Shown: positions 47,870 through 59,320 of the stretch, piece by piece
Layout: each line of letters opens with the position of its first letter
Numbering within the stretch: position 1 is the first letter of the stretch
DNA from: Elysia chlorotica
Taxonomy: Eukaryota > Mollusca > Gastropoda > Plakobranchidae
DNA: 64,000 nucleotides
NCBI GenBank assembly: GCA_003991915.1
Contig: RQTK01000424.1
Location: 281,921-345,920 of the forward strand
Direction: 5' to 3'
The notes under the pieces: generated by a model
Told to the model about the DNA's origin: nothing
Seen by the model: the letters and a program-made list of their open reading frames with translations, nothing else
Database searches by the model: none
Program-made: the position numbers and the translations under genes

Positions 47870-48680
47870 CTGCGGTATTCTGGCATGGGTAAATGTGGGG
47901 TGACTTTTTGCATATGATCTGTTTGATGAGTGGAGGACTGGGAGGTACAAGTGTCCTTTAAGTATGGCATCGACAGAAGAACCATTGTCGCTACATTTTA
48001 AAATTTATCTGTGGGTTTATAATAGAAGTATGCGTGTAGTGTGACCACTGCGTCAAGGAATGGTACATGTACTTTTGAGGGTGAAATATGGCTGGGGAAT
48101 TGGATGTTGGGGTTGGATGAGTTCGCGCCGCATGTAATGAGGAATATATTACCGATAGTCTCATCAACCAGATTAATGTTTATGGGAAGGAACTCGTCAA
48201 CTGGATCTCCAAGGGCACCCATAAATTTGCTGGCACATTTTATGTGGGTGCCATACATGTTCCAGTAGCCATGCCTTGTTGTATCTGTCAGTGCATGTAT
48301 GTGTTGCCAATGAATGTGAAGGTGTTCAGTGTGGGGATGAGTAGAATGAAGTCGCAGATGAAGGGAGGAGATGGTGCGCTGACATCCACCGTACACAGAA
48401 GGCATTTTACAATTTTACGGAGAAAATCCATGTCACTCTGGACATGTGGAGTCATGATTGTCTAACTAAATGCTTCATGTGAAAATCAATAAATTGATAT
48501 TATTGATTGTGGGGGATGCACGTTATTAATGGCCTCCACGGGTTCTCTTCTTCGTACGTAGATGTCGTCAGGGAGGACATACAACAGCCAAGGTAGATGG
48601 GAACACGGAGGGCTTTGCCTGTCTCAATGCTTATTTCCCTATCTTTGAGTCAATAAAGAATTGTGTCACGGATCTTTTTA
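47870..48680 (-). mobile_element. Penelope-like element, decayed reverse-transcriptase part
   Basis: The minus-strand translation at about 48405-47998 contains PNIQFPSHISPSKVHVPFLD followed by FYYKPTDKF. The order (NxxIxF, FLD, then a beta hairpin and KPTD) is the hallmark of the palm/thumb region of Penelope-like reverse transcriptases. Further upstream on this strand (about 48650-48550), DREISIETGKALRVP and NPWRPLI resemble the N-terminal RVPxxYxxPK/RPI region, poorly preserved. The copy is old and broken in many places. A shorter remnant of its end is at about 45860-46108. Confidence 0.65.
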
Positions 48681-49043
48681 ACTTGCCCATTGATTGGATC
48701 ATCGACAAGCTGTTCATGCAATGATAGTGATATTTATAAGGTGTTCAGTTGCCTAGCGCACTCCTCACTCTAGTCTGTCGTATCGGTACTGCTCTTCATA
48801 ACATTTGGGTTGTCAGTTACACCAGTTACACCAGTTACACCATTGGTTTGAGGGTTTATATTCTTGTTTTATCGCAGCTCACAAGAGCTCTTTTATTCTC
48901 GTTGCGGAGGGTCGATAAAACCTTATCCTGTCTGGTTTGTAGAGTATGAACAAAAATTTCTAAGGCGGAATCCCCACACCAATTGGTGTAAAGTTGCTGG
49001 GTTTGCGGAGGAATGGAAGGGATATTATGTCTGTGTTGAAACT

Positions 49044-49265
49044 TGCATGCAGAGGTAGTTGATTGTTCGCCTTCCTCGTTCCAAAACCATTCTACGAGCT
49101 GGAACCGACGGGAGAAAATAAAGATATCAGCGCTGAGTTGTATACTATNNNNNNNNNCCTTGCAGGCAGAGGTAGTTGATTGTTCGCCGTCCTCATTCGA
49201 AAACAATTCTATGAGCTGGAGCCGACGGGAGAAAATAAAGATACCAGCGCTGAGTTATATACTAT
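49044..49265. repeat. Tandem repeat of about 105 bp interrupted by an N gap
   Basis: Blocks 49048-49148 and 49166-49264 match at most positions (AGGTAGTTGATTGTTCGCC to TATACTAT). Nine N bases (49149-49157) separate them, so copy number here is not reliable. The minus-strand frame across it is of the Penelope-like region's type, but I see no firm domain. Confidence 0.9.
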
Positions 49266-49578
49266 TAATGGTTTTACTAGTAGCCCATAAGTTCAGGGTA
49301 GTAGTGTAGTAACAATGTGAATGTCGCAGTAGAGCTTGGTAAACAATATGCAAGGCACACAAAAGATAGTATAATGCAGCTCTAAGAATACAAAAGATAC
49401 AAAAAACGTAGTTTGGCAAGACCTTCATAAGACAAAAAAACTAAATTAAAAAAAAAAAGAAAAAAAATATACGTACCAACTAAGATTTTACAATTGTTAA
49501 TAAACAGATAAACATCAAAATAGAAAAGATAAACAGACCACGACGATAAAGTATCTAATTGTAAAATTAAAGCAATAG

Positions 49579-49744
<166 letters not shown>

Positions 49745-50693
49745 TCTCATGGCGGACCCGTTGCTTAGCATATCTAGTCTATATCATTGATATGTAAAGA
49801 CATGCTTATGGTCACATTGTCATACTCAGTTCAATTAATATTTGTTTATACTATGGACTAAGGTGATCCTCGATGCCTTTGATAAATCAAATCCCATTTC
49901 ATAAAAACATATTGAGTGGCTTATTGATTTTTTGGTTTTCTCTTTCTGATAATATTTTTGACTTTGGGGAATGTCGGAAAATTGACAAAGCACTACAAAA
50001 CATGAAATGCTCCCCGTAACATCGTTACATTGAATGAAATGTTGGCTGCCAATCGTTTTCAATAGTTTTAGAGATCACATACATGCATATTCTACTAATA
50101 GTCTTTTATCAAATCAAATATTACCTCAACGGGGAAATGTATCGTTAAATTAATTTTTTACAAAAATATTTATATCATAGCTATACTTGTCCCGTAGTTA
50201 ACTGGTAACCAAACGTAGACACATTTTGTGAGATCGCAGTATATCTTTGCAACATTTATCTTAACATTGAAAGTTACATTACAATTCAAATGACAAATCT
50301 TGAAAAAAAAAAAAAAAGAAAGAAAGAAAACGAAACAAGTTGAAGATTTTTAGCTTTTATTTTGAAACACAACCTCTGATGTAAAGAGAAAATTCACAAG
50401 GTATACATCCTTCATTATTGTAGTATTTTACACATCAAGAAACCATTTATTATCTTTATTACCCTATAAACAAAGCTGAAACGTAACAATAAAATTTACA
50501 AATAATACTGCATAGAAGTAATAAATTAAGACAGCGCTCATGGTGACTGTCAAAAGCCAATAATAATAGTTTTTAGATTGCCAAGTCAATCGGGAATGTC
50601 TCTCAATTTGCGCGGATATTTTTGGTCGCAATAATGCTTTTGTTGAAAAGTCGTAATAATAATCCAGTGTGCTATAATAACCAGCCTGTACGT

Positions 50694-53471
50694 CTAGTTA
50701 GAACAAGAGGCACCTAATGTCAGCATCCTCGCCTTTTGTCTGTACCGGCTTGCCACTGAGGAACATTTGAAAAAAAAAGGAGAACAACAAGTTAGTGACA
50801 CCATTGTAGTCTTATTAATATTCTTTAATAAATATATTTCAACAATTCATTGAACATATTTAAAATCAACTAAAATTAAGACACAACCCAGACTGAGAAG
50901 AGAAATCAATGTTTCATTTGAATATTGGCTATGATTATTTAGGGCTGTGCAATAGTAGACAAACGTGTATAATAGCAAGTACTTGTTCAAAGTAAAGCAT
51001 ATGGATTCCACATTGCTGAAAAAAAAAAAAAAAAAAAGAACGAGTGGGCATCTGTAATTATCAAAGTTCACATTATTTTACAGTGTCAACTTTTGCGCTA
51101 TTATGCTAGCTCTTAAAATAATAAGTTCAAAAATAATTAAAATACGTTATAATAGCAAAGTTTTGTAAAATGTTTTTAAAAAATCGGGTAATCCTGGGGT
51201 TATCACGAAATACATTCTCTTAGTTATCCCTAGATTTTTGTTTATTCTATTATGTACCTCAAATTTTGAGGATTTCAACTCAAGCCAAAATCCTTCTTAT
51301 AAAGCTTGTTCGAATTTTTGCGTGAATTTTTTCCTCCTTTTTTCTCGGGGTGGGGACTCTTTTCTAATTACTATGCAAATTCATATTATGAAATTAGGTG
51401 CCTATGGATTATTTGAAGAAGAGAGATAATTTTTAGAGTAAGCGTATAATAAATGACAATAAGAGGATAATATTTTAATAATTGAAAAGTACAATAATTT
51501 CAAAGACAATAGAAAACTGGCATGAATCGACCATTAATTTGGTAATGTAACTAATGAATCAAAATTAGATCTTTTGACAAAGCGTAAGAGAATGCAAACA
51601 CGGTACCATCACCACAATTTGTATATTATAAATTTTAACTGGCTCAATCCCCATATAAAACGAAATATTAGCATGGGTGAATATATAAATTTAGCATACA
51701 AGAAAGAAAATGAAATAATTGATTTGTAAAGCACGCTTTGGTATATAGATTATGCAAAAGACTGCGTATTATTTAATCGACCTCTACACCACCATGGGGC
51801 TGTCAGCTCAAGTTTTCAGTGCCTCTATGGCTTGACCATTTTTTTTTCTTCTATCAAGTCTGACATTCCTACTGGTATAGAAGCGATGTTTCCGAAAATA
51901 ACAGGCAGGGTCACCGAAATAAACAAACATTAACCAAGTGAGCTATATCATTATTAAATATGGTCCAATTAGGACAGTTTACATTCTGAATGAAGTAGAC
52001 CTGTAGGCCGCATGAAAAATACTCACTGAGTATTATTCTATCCTAACTTTAATACTAATTTATAACAAAAAGGTTATTATTACCCTTGTTATGCAAACAT
52101 GTGTTCACTCAGTCAAATCGGTGACTTTGCCTGTTATTTTGCGTAGCCTCGTATAGTAGTCGATAATTATGCAGGTTGTATGAGAAGAGTTAGTACGTGT
52201 ATATGGGAAATAGTCTATCAAAATTGAAAGAAAGATCAACGATTGAGTAAATACTGTTCACAATATTACCTATCGTTTTGGTGACCACCAAATGTCATAG
52301 CCTGTAAGACAACAGCATATTAAATTCACGGGCAATAGGCATGTCTTAAACCCAAATAAAGTTACAGTCTGCAGGGATCAATGGTAAAGTACCATGGACA
52401 ATACCTCGCGAAAAAATTTAATTATGAACAATTGGGACATATTTTTAGTGATGAAACAGAGTTAACAAGAGTTATGAACAAAATGCATATTGTAAATCGC
52501 TTTAAAACACCCACAGGAATATATTATAGACACAGGGTACACAGAAACAGGCCTCGAATCTTTAAGAGTTGTAATCGCATTGCGTATTGGTGGCAGCTTT
52601 CTTATTTAAACCTTTGCACAAAGATGTGTGCTGATTTTCCTATCGTCAGAATCTCTTTAATAAAGAATATTTATAAAGTGTGCACGCTTCCCATAGCAAC
52701 ACCAGTGTGCACGCTTCCCATAGCAACACCAGGGAAAAAAGGGGGTGGGGGGGGGGGGGGGGGGGTGTCAGTTCCTGAGACGTCTCACAAAATCTAGAGC
52801 CTGGTTTATAAGCCTTGGCGAAATACATTTAGCCTTGAGCTAGCAGAATATTATATTTACCTTTTCGTAATATAGAGAAAATCTAAACCATTTTCCAATG
52901 TTTCTAATGCAAGTTATACAACTGTTTTTTTTGATAATGTAAAAAAATAAATAGCTATCTCTGATCATTTCCATTGTATAGCAGCCAGACAAAATGGCGT
53001 CGCGTACTTACAATCTATAGGCTTCTTCTGGGTGTGCCAGTATACGAAGCCTTGTTTTGCGCGCTCGCTATAGGCGCTGGGGTTGTCTCCCCTGTAGGTC
53101 ATGGGCACTTGATGGCGCGAGACGGGTCTCCTAGGCGACGTGTACAGGGAGAAGTTGGGAGGCTCAAACATATCTTCCGGTGGGTAGAAGAAGTTCTCTT
53201 CAGATTTGATTGTGCCTATGGGTTTGAAGATATATACATAATTGACATTGACTTCAGAATCAGGATTTAAAAAAAAAGAAAACAGCAACAAAAAAAAGCC
53301 TGGAGCTTGCCCTTTCAACAAGATACCAAAGATGTCCCCATGGGCAACAGGGAGATAGCCTTTAGGGTCCGCATTCCATTTATCGCCTTCGATTGTGGAA
53401 TGATCGATCTTGATCTCTTTTCGAACATTGCAACCAACTGATGGGCAGCCATTTTTACTCACTCCAGCCAT
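50694..53471 (-). CDS. Unrecognised small gene, spliced
   Basis: I do not recognise this protein. The best model starts at the ATG at 53471 (MAGVSKNGCPSVGCNVRKEI) with exon 53471-53327, a probable 111-bp intron (53326-53216), exon 53215-53012 and a strong donor (ATT, then GTAAGTACG). Exon 2 encodes IKSEENFFYPPEDMFEPPNF and VPMTYRGDNPSAYSERAKQG. Two last exons fit the phase: 52301-52270 (ends CYDIWWSPKR, 126 aa in all) and 50755-50694 (ends QKARMLTLGASCSN, 136 aa). Reading through the short intron is also open but adds a poly-Leu/Phe run from its T-rich tract. No signal peptide, transmembrane segment or catalytic motif is seen. The Pro/Tyr-rich, charged, repeat-free style recalls small axonemal proteins, but that is only an impression. 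A further exon upstream (54393-54308) may belong to it. Confidence 0.6.
52678..52766. repeat. 27-bp tandem duplication followed by a G homopolymer
   Basis: Two identical 27-bp units (52678-52704 and 52705-52731; CACGCTTCCCATAGCAAC core), then A6 and a run of about 25 G with one T. Long G runs are prone to sequencing error, and the length is uncertain. Confidence 0.9.
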
Positions 53472-53509
53472 CAAAACATGGCCGACTTCAGTCAAATGGC
53501 GGTAACACC

Positions 53510-53579
53510 AAAACTATCTATCTTCAAAGCTCTTTTTAAGGTTTAAAACTATCTATCTTTAAAGCTCTTTTTAAGGTTT
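53510..53579. repeat. 35-bp tandem duplication (2 copies)
   Basis: AAAACTATCTATCTT(C/T)AAAG and following bases repeat at 53510 and 53545 with one difference. It lies 40 bp upstream of the proposed start of the small minus-strand gene. Confidence 0.92.
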
Positions 53580-54082
53580 CAAGTAGGCTGAATATAACAA
53601 GTTTCCCCGTACAAAAGGGAAAAAATATCTTCATATTTGATTGTGCCCTACCGTGCAATGTCATGAAGAGGCATGTATTTAATATTCTTTAAGAGCTATT
53701 TAAAGAATTTAGTCATTCGCTGACTACAAAAATTTTAAATGGCTGAGGGAGGAAGAGGCTTAATAATTATTATTTAAACGAGGACGTACACACACACAAA
53801 TAGAATTAAATGAAAAAGAGCTTTTAAGTTCAGCATCAACCAGTGGAAAAAATAGGTTATACCCTAACAAAGAGTTACAGATAAATATACATACATTTTT
53901 GGACACCCTAAGTCAAATCCATAATTTCAGAATGTTCACAACGGCGAAAACGCCAACAGATAACACTAAGATTTATGTCCAGACTTAACGCTCATGAGCC
54001 ATAAATCCTGCGGCAACTTCAAGAACTGCAACTCACTGCTACCTTCGTTGTTCAGAGAAGAGAGATGATTTGATGAGGAACA

Positions 54083-54083
54083 G

Positions 54084-54166
<83 letters not shown>

Positions 54167-54275
54167 TGATGATGATGATGATGATGATGATGTATGATCG
54201 ATGATGATGATGATGATGATGATGATGAATGATGATGATGATGGTGATGATGATGATGATGATGATGATGAAGAG
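54083..54275. repeat. (GAT)n array with several interruptions
   Basis: About 190 bp of GAT trinucleotides broken at about 54164, 54191 and 54229. Poly-His, poly-Ser and poly-Ile frames are artefacts. Confidence 0.97.
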
Positions 54276-54307
54276 GAAGAACAAGAAGAAGGAGAACAGT
54301 TACTGAC

Positions 54308-54393
54308 CATCAATGAAAACTAAATGGTTTCCTGCGTTGTTTATACAGGCCTTTACATGACGCCATGGGCTGCCCAGTCTACCCTCACGGTAT
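54308..54393 (-). CDS. Candidate isolated exon, 28 codons
   Basis: Acceptor CCTGTGTTTCAG, then an open stretch encoding YREGRLGSPWRHVKACINNA and GNHLVFID, then donor GTCAGTAAC. The exon starts in phase 2 and ends in phase 1. It could join the next gene segment if a weak acceptor (CTGAAG at about 53489) is used, giving FID-VGHVLMAGVSKNG, or it may be part of an unrelated gene whose other exons I did not find. Its clean signals and amino-acid composition suggest a real exon. Confidence 0.5.
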
Positions 54394-54435
54394 CTGAAAC
54401 ACAGGAAATTTATTACAATGTGATTGTTGATTAAG

Positions 54436-54692
54436 TTGGTTTCTTAACCTGCAATGCCACCAGTAAGGCTATATTGTGGACGGGTTCCAAGATTTACGTC
54501 TTACAGTTGTGCGTGCTGCCACACAGAGGCATTGCGGGGATACTGGGACTCCTGTCGCATTTGGTCACATTATATTGAGACAGATCCAACCAATAGGTGA
54601 TGAAATCGGACAAATACATTTTTGACCAATTGTGGGACTCGATTGGGAGACCAATGCTTTACCACTTGCGCCAGTTCTACCTCACTATAACA
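54436..54692 (-). mobile_element. Diverged full-length SINE
   Basis: On the minus strand: head near 54690-54640 (GCGCAAGTGGTAAAGCATTGG, weak B box), ATTGGTTGGATCTGTCTCAAT, body with AGTCCCAGTATCCCCGC, and tail block CAATATAGCCTTAC. Same family as 27208-27457, older. Confidence 0.78.
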
Positions 54693-56220
54693 TACACTGT
54701 GATTGTATGTTGTCTGTCAACTCTTATATACAAGAAATAAAATAAGTCATAGAAAAAACAACAATCTGGACAAGTGCAACTGAAATGATACCGATACTTT
54801 GTAGAGACAAGTGATAACTATTATTATGAAAAAAAAGCTACTATTTCAGACTTGCTAACATTTCGACAAAAAGGCTTATTTGAACGCACTTTGTTACACT
54901 GTTTGAGTTAAAAATAATTATACTTTACCACCTCAGCGCAGCTACAGAGAACTGCTGCCTTTTTCTTCATGGCCCTAGGCAAAAGAGCGCAAGCTCAGAG
55001 GCTACTGGACTAATAACAACAACAACAACATTGTTTCAGGAAAGAGCATCACCATTAATTTGTTTACGAAACAAGTTATCGTTGTATTCTTTAGAAAAAC
55101 TTGCACTTTATAACCATAATCTAGATCTCCAAGTTTTAGTTCTTGCATTGGTCCTTTGCTGGTCGGGACATAAATTAAAGTGTTTTTTATATCAGTTATC
55201 TTTAAAATAATGACAAATGTGGACGATCCTTTAATACAAGGTTGTACTGACATTGCATATTTCGATTTTTTCCTGCTCCCAATAAGGTTCGTACAAGTTA
55301 ATGACAAATTGAAGTGCAGTATTGACCATGGCAGAAGGGTTAAATAGACCGAGATTCTTCAACCATCACTTAACTTTACAGGAGAGAGACTTATGTGGTT
55401 AAAAACACAAAGCGAGAAACCAAGAAACAAACATTGACAAAATAGAAAAAAGATGATTGTAAAATAATGAGTCAGGGACATTGATTCGAACAGAAACAAA
55501 AAAATACCAAAGCTTAACAAACTCAACTAAAAATTTGATTAAAAAAACAAACAAAAATATAAACAGAACACAATAATTTTGAAATAAGACCTGTTCAAAT
55601 TGTTCAATTTAAAACTTTAAAAAGTATTTCTGTTGGAGCCCAATACGATCATTTTATTTTTAGGGAACAAAGTTCATACTGGTTCTAATAAAATGTTTTA
55701 TGTGAAATGTGGAGAAAAAAATATCCTGAAAAAAAAATTGATTCAGGCTTTCCCGAAAGATGATCACGACAATCAATTAAATTTCCGTTTTAGACGATAA
55801 TTTCGAAATAAACTAATATTTTTTTTCACCAGCTACGTGTTATAATGCCATGGTAACGTTATTCAAACCAATGAAAGCTGTCGCTAATCTAACGCTGATG
55901 CAGAGTGATTGTTCTAGGGTGAGAATACGCCGCATGTTGATTTGAACATCTTAGCGGATCGAAAAAATTAGTATATTTGAATGACCGGATTACAAACTTT
56001 GAAACGCAATGTACGTTTTACGTTAAAGGATAAACTTAGGCTCATGGATTACTGAAAATATGAAAAAATAATATGGTATAGAAACACATACAAACCTTAA
56101 ATCTGAGCAAATAACTCAAAAAAGGAAGTTTCGGCTTTATTCAGCCTTTTGCAATACAAACTATGGAGACAAAAAGTAAAAAAAAAGATAATAAATAAAA
56201 CAGACAGTAGTGAATGGCAT
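54693..56220. other. Gene-poor sequence, no exon assigned
   Basis: AT-rich. A minus-strand ATG in good context at about 55330 opens a 32-codon frame (MVNTALQFVINLYEPYWEQE) with no family match and no clear splice donor. An X-box-like site is noted at 55844-55857. Confidence 0.35.
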
Positions 56221-56226
56221 AGTGGT

Positions 56227-56304
56227 CAGAGTACCTGGTGTTGTACTGGTATCAGAGTACCTGGTGTTGTACTGGTATCAGAGTGTCTGGTTTTGTAATA
56301 GTAT
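56227..56304. repeat. 26-bp tandem repeat, 3 copies
   Basis: Units begin CAGAGTACCTGG at 56227 and 56253, and CAGAGTGTCTGG at 56279. The third copy carries several changes. Confidence 0.92.
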
Positions 56305-56750
56305 GGCGAGAGACTGACGTATAATGGGTGCTGGTTCTGCCATATACTACTTTTTCTTGTATTTTCGTCATATTTGTCGTAAGTCTCGAGCTAAATGTAT
56401 ATTTGTAATTACTTGTTTTTTGTTTTCTCTCGATAAATTAATATAATGGAGGAATAGATAGATAAATTACGTAAAAAGATTATGTAACAGCGGTTAAAGT
56501 CTGCTACTATTGAAAGGGATTGACTACAACACAAATCACGATAGGGCTTATTTAACATTTAATACTAGTATTTTGATTAAAAAAAACAACCTACAAGAGC
56601 CAAAAAACGACAAAAGCTGAATTAAAAAACAACAACAAACAAACAAAACAAAATAAGAACCTTCGTTTCACACCTACAGATAGAGAGATAAAGAACGAAA
56701 AGAAACGGATGAAATGAAATATTGACGGGAGAGAGACAGGGAGAAAGAGT

Positions 56751-56753
<3 letters not shown>

Positions 56754-56809
<56 letters not shown>

Positions 56810-56916
56810 TAAGACAGACAGAATCATTTTGTTTTGAAAAACTACTCTCAGATAACAAACTGCGAATACTCTCCGAGGGAGACACGAGGTTTTATAATCA
56901 ATCTCTACATATGCAA

Positions 56917-56951
<35 letters not shown>

Positions 56952-56978
56952 TCATCAACAACAACAACAACAGCAATT

Positions 56979-57035
<57 letters not shown>

Positions 57036-57060
57036 TCAGCAGCAACAACAACAACAACAA
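56754..57060. repeat. (GA)n, (GACA)n and (AAC)n arrays
   Basis: (GA)n at 56754-56791, a few GACA units to about 56808, and a long (AAC)n stretch at about 56918-57060 with CAT and CAG interruptions. Poly-Gln, poly-Asn and poly-Val frames are artefacts. Confidence 0.96.
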
Positions 57061-57179
57061 TCAAATATAACTGTTATGAGAAATTTTATAACACTGGTGC
57101 AAGATAAAACAGTTTCGAGGGGCAATCTGACCCAAGAGATATACATTTATACACACACTTCCACACTAAACCTCTAACA

Positions 57180-58560
57180 AAATTACAACCTTCCCCAACT
57201 CCAGAAAAAAAAAGAAAAAAAAAAAGAAGAAAAAAAAAGATGGTTAGCTGAAAAGAAAACCAACAAATTTTAATTGGAAACCGCCGTTTTTTCCTGATAA
57301 AAAGACTTCATCAAATGGAAGATCTTTCGTTGTAAATTGTTTTATCCTTTTTTGTGTATAACAAGATGCTTTCTCTATTTTAAAGCTGCGTAAAGATCCT
57401 CATAGTAATAAACCCTATAGCGTCTTTGAAGAACTGATAATCACAGTGTTTTAGTTGGTCTTTGCGTTCTTAAATAATAACAACAGCATGAAAATTTAAA
57501 CGGGATGGGAACAGGAACATCGTTTTGTGAGGAGACTAATGTAGAGAAGAATAAAGTGCAGTTGGTGGCGCAATAACCCAGCCCCTAACTGCCGTTCTGA
57601 TAAAGAGAATCGATGAAAACTTGGCAAGCTTTCACATATCTCACTACGAGTAAGAATTGGAAGAACAACGCCTGCGTCACACAGCATTGTGTGTCGTGTG
57701 TTTGTGTGTGAGAGTTGGTCTCTTGCCATTATTCCATACAGCTTATCCCATGCCCCATCCATCACCTTTAAAATTACAAAAAAAAAAAAACAAAAAAAAA
57801 ACAAAACACGCTCGTTGTCATTCCGTTCTATAGAGGGTGGCTATTGCACATTATATCTCTAATATTTTTCTTCTTTTCTTCGAATACACAATCAGTCACC
57901 TTAACGCACGTCCTAAATTGTCTCAGTTGTGATTAAATAATTAGAAGGATTATTTTTTTCTCTTCAGCTTTAAACGTGCTCTTATACGTTACAGAAACCA
58001 AGTTTTTTCTATGATTTTCACACTCTTTGTTAGTGTAACGGCAAACGCTATGCATAATGCGATATCTATGTTTAAAAACATTCTAGAACCGTATATGTTT
58101 TACGATCTTTGTTAGTTATGACACATGAAAAACATGACAAGTAGTTTAAATATAGCAGAACACGGGTAAATAGATCTATTACTCACGGGAGATCTAGTTT
58201 TCAAAGGCAAAATGTAGTCGTTTTAGAATTCCGCCCAGCAAGCTTAAGCCATGGGGCATTCTGACCTATCAAACAAAGACAGTGCATCCATCTCAAAACA
58301 TTTTATTGAGCGACATATGTTTAAAATAATAGCGGGGCTGTTTTACCCGTATTTACTACCTCATGCGTTGTCTGCTAGTAATTTCTGTTCTTTCTTTCCT
58401 TGTCTTTTTCTTGTCTTACACAATTCTTGTTTTTTTTCCTCACATAGAAGAACATCAATTATGTTTAATGTCTTTGTTTTTATTCTTTTTTGTTCATTCT
58501 TTATTAGCTTTAGTCCCATTCGTTCTCATTCTCTGACTCTTTCTCATCTTATCTGCATCT
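57180..58560. other. Intergenic sequence, no gene seen
   Basis: An 87-codon minus-strand frame near 57760-57500 (MDGAWDKLYGIMARDQ) is not in a recognised family and has no clear splice sites; I treat it as chance. The rest is AT-rich without recognisable features. Confidence 0.4.
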
Positions 58561-58575
58561 CTCTCTCTATCTATT

Positions 58576-58730
<155 letters not shown>

Positions 58731-59159
58731 GGATTATAAAATAGTTATGCAAACATAGCAACGTGCTAATCTATGATGGGAGCCGCTGTTGTTTAATCAG
58801 ATAACACACAGATCTCATTTAATAATATTAATATCTTTCGGGTTGTTGAAATCAGTGCATATGCACCTCCTTAGTTAAATCATGGCTATAAAAATAATAA
58901 ACGAATATGGACAAACCGTCATAAATTTAAAGATAAAAATGTATTTATTTAAAAACTTGTACGGGTGGTTGTGCAACTGTTTTGTACTTTTATGTTTTTC
59001 CTTGCTGCATGTTTAGATCATTAAATTGTTATTGATTCAACTAACGCATGTCGCTTTGCTAAATTCAAAAACTGTTTAGAGGGCCGGACGCTGTTTAAAA
59101 AAAAATTGTGAATATTGATTGGGTTGTTGTAGCGAACTTTAAACAAAAAATGTAGGAGT

Positions 59160-59219
59160 AATGAGATGGCGATGATGTTAATGGTGAGGACAATGAGGAT
59201 GATGGTGGTGGTGGTGGTT

Positions 59220-59318
<99 letters not shown>

Positions 59319-59320
59319 AT
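59160..59320. repeat. (GAT)n array, about 100 bp pure core
   Basis: An imperfect GATG/GGTGGT lead-in, then about 33 GAT units. It is followed by another 400 bp of loosely GAT/AAT-rich DNA. The poly-Met frame is an artefact. Confidence 0.95.

Larger units (their letters stand above)
44717..48330. repeat. Tandem segmental duplication, units 1.4 and 2.2 kb
   Basis: Unit 1 (about 44717-46108) and unit 2 (about 46109-48330) both begin CAATGAAAGAGAAAAAAAGG and end GAATGTGAAGGTGTTCAG; the junction is at 46108/46109. Shared inner blocks include AACATGCGTTTTCTTTAGG, CAACACCCC(G/A)AAGTC and SINE pieces. Unit 2 has extra sequence at about 46180-46610 (with TAGATC-rich DNA), at 46855-46985, and a longer Penelope-like part at its end that unit 1 has mostly lost. 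Confidence 0.9.

Noticed and set aside
52381-52797. 138-codon plus-strand frame starting MVKYHGQYLAKKF
   Set aside because: No recognised domain. It runs through a 27-bp tandem repeat into poly-Gly from a G run and is antisense within an intron; probably chance.
55002-55307. 101-codon minus-strand frame (MSLTCTNLIGSRKKS)
   Set aside because: No family match; it ends in a poly-Leu run from a short TTG repeat. The overlapping short frame MVNTALQFVINLYE has a better ATG context but no splice donor.
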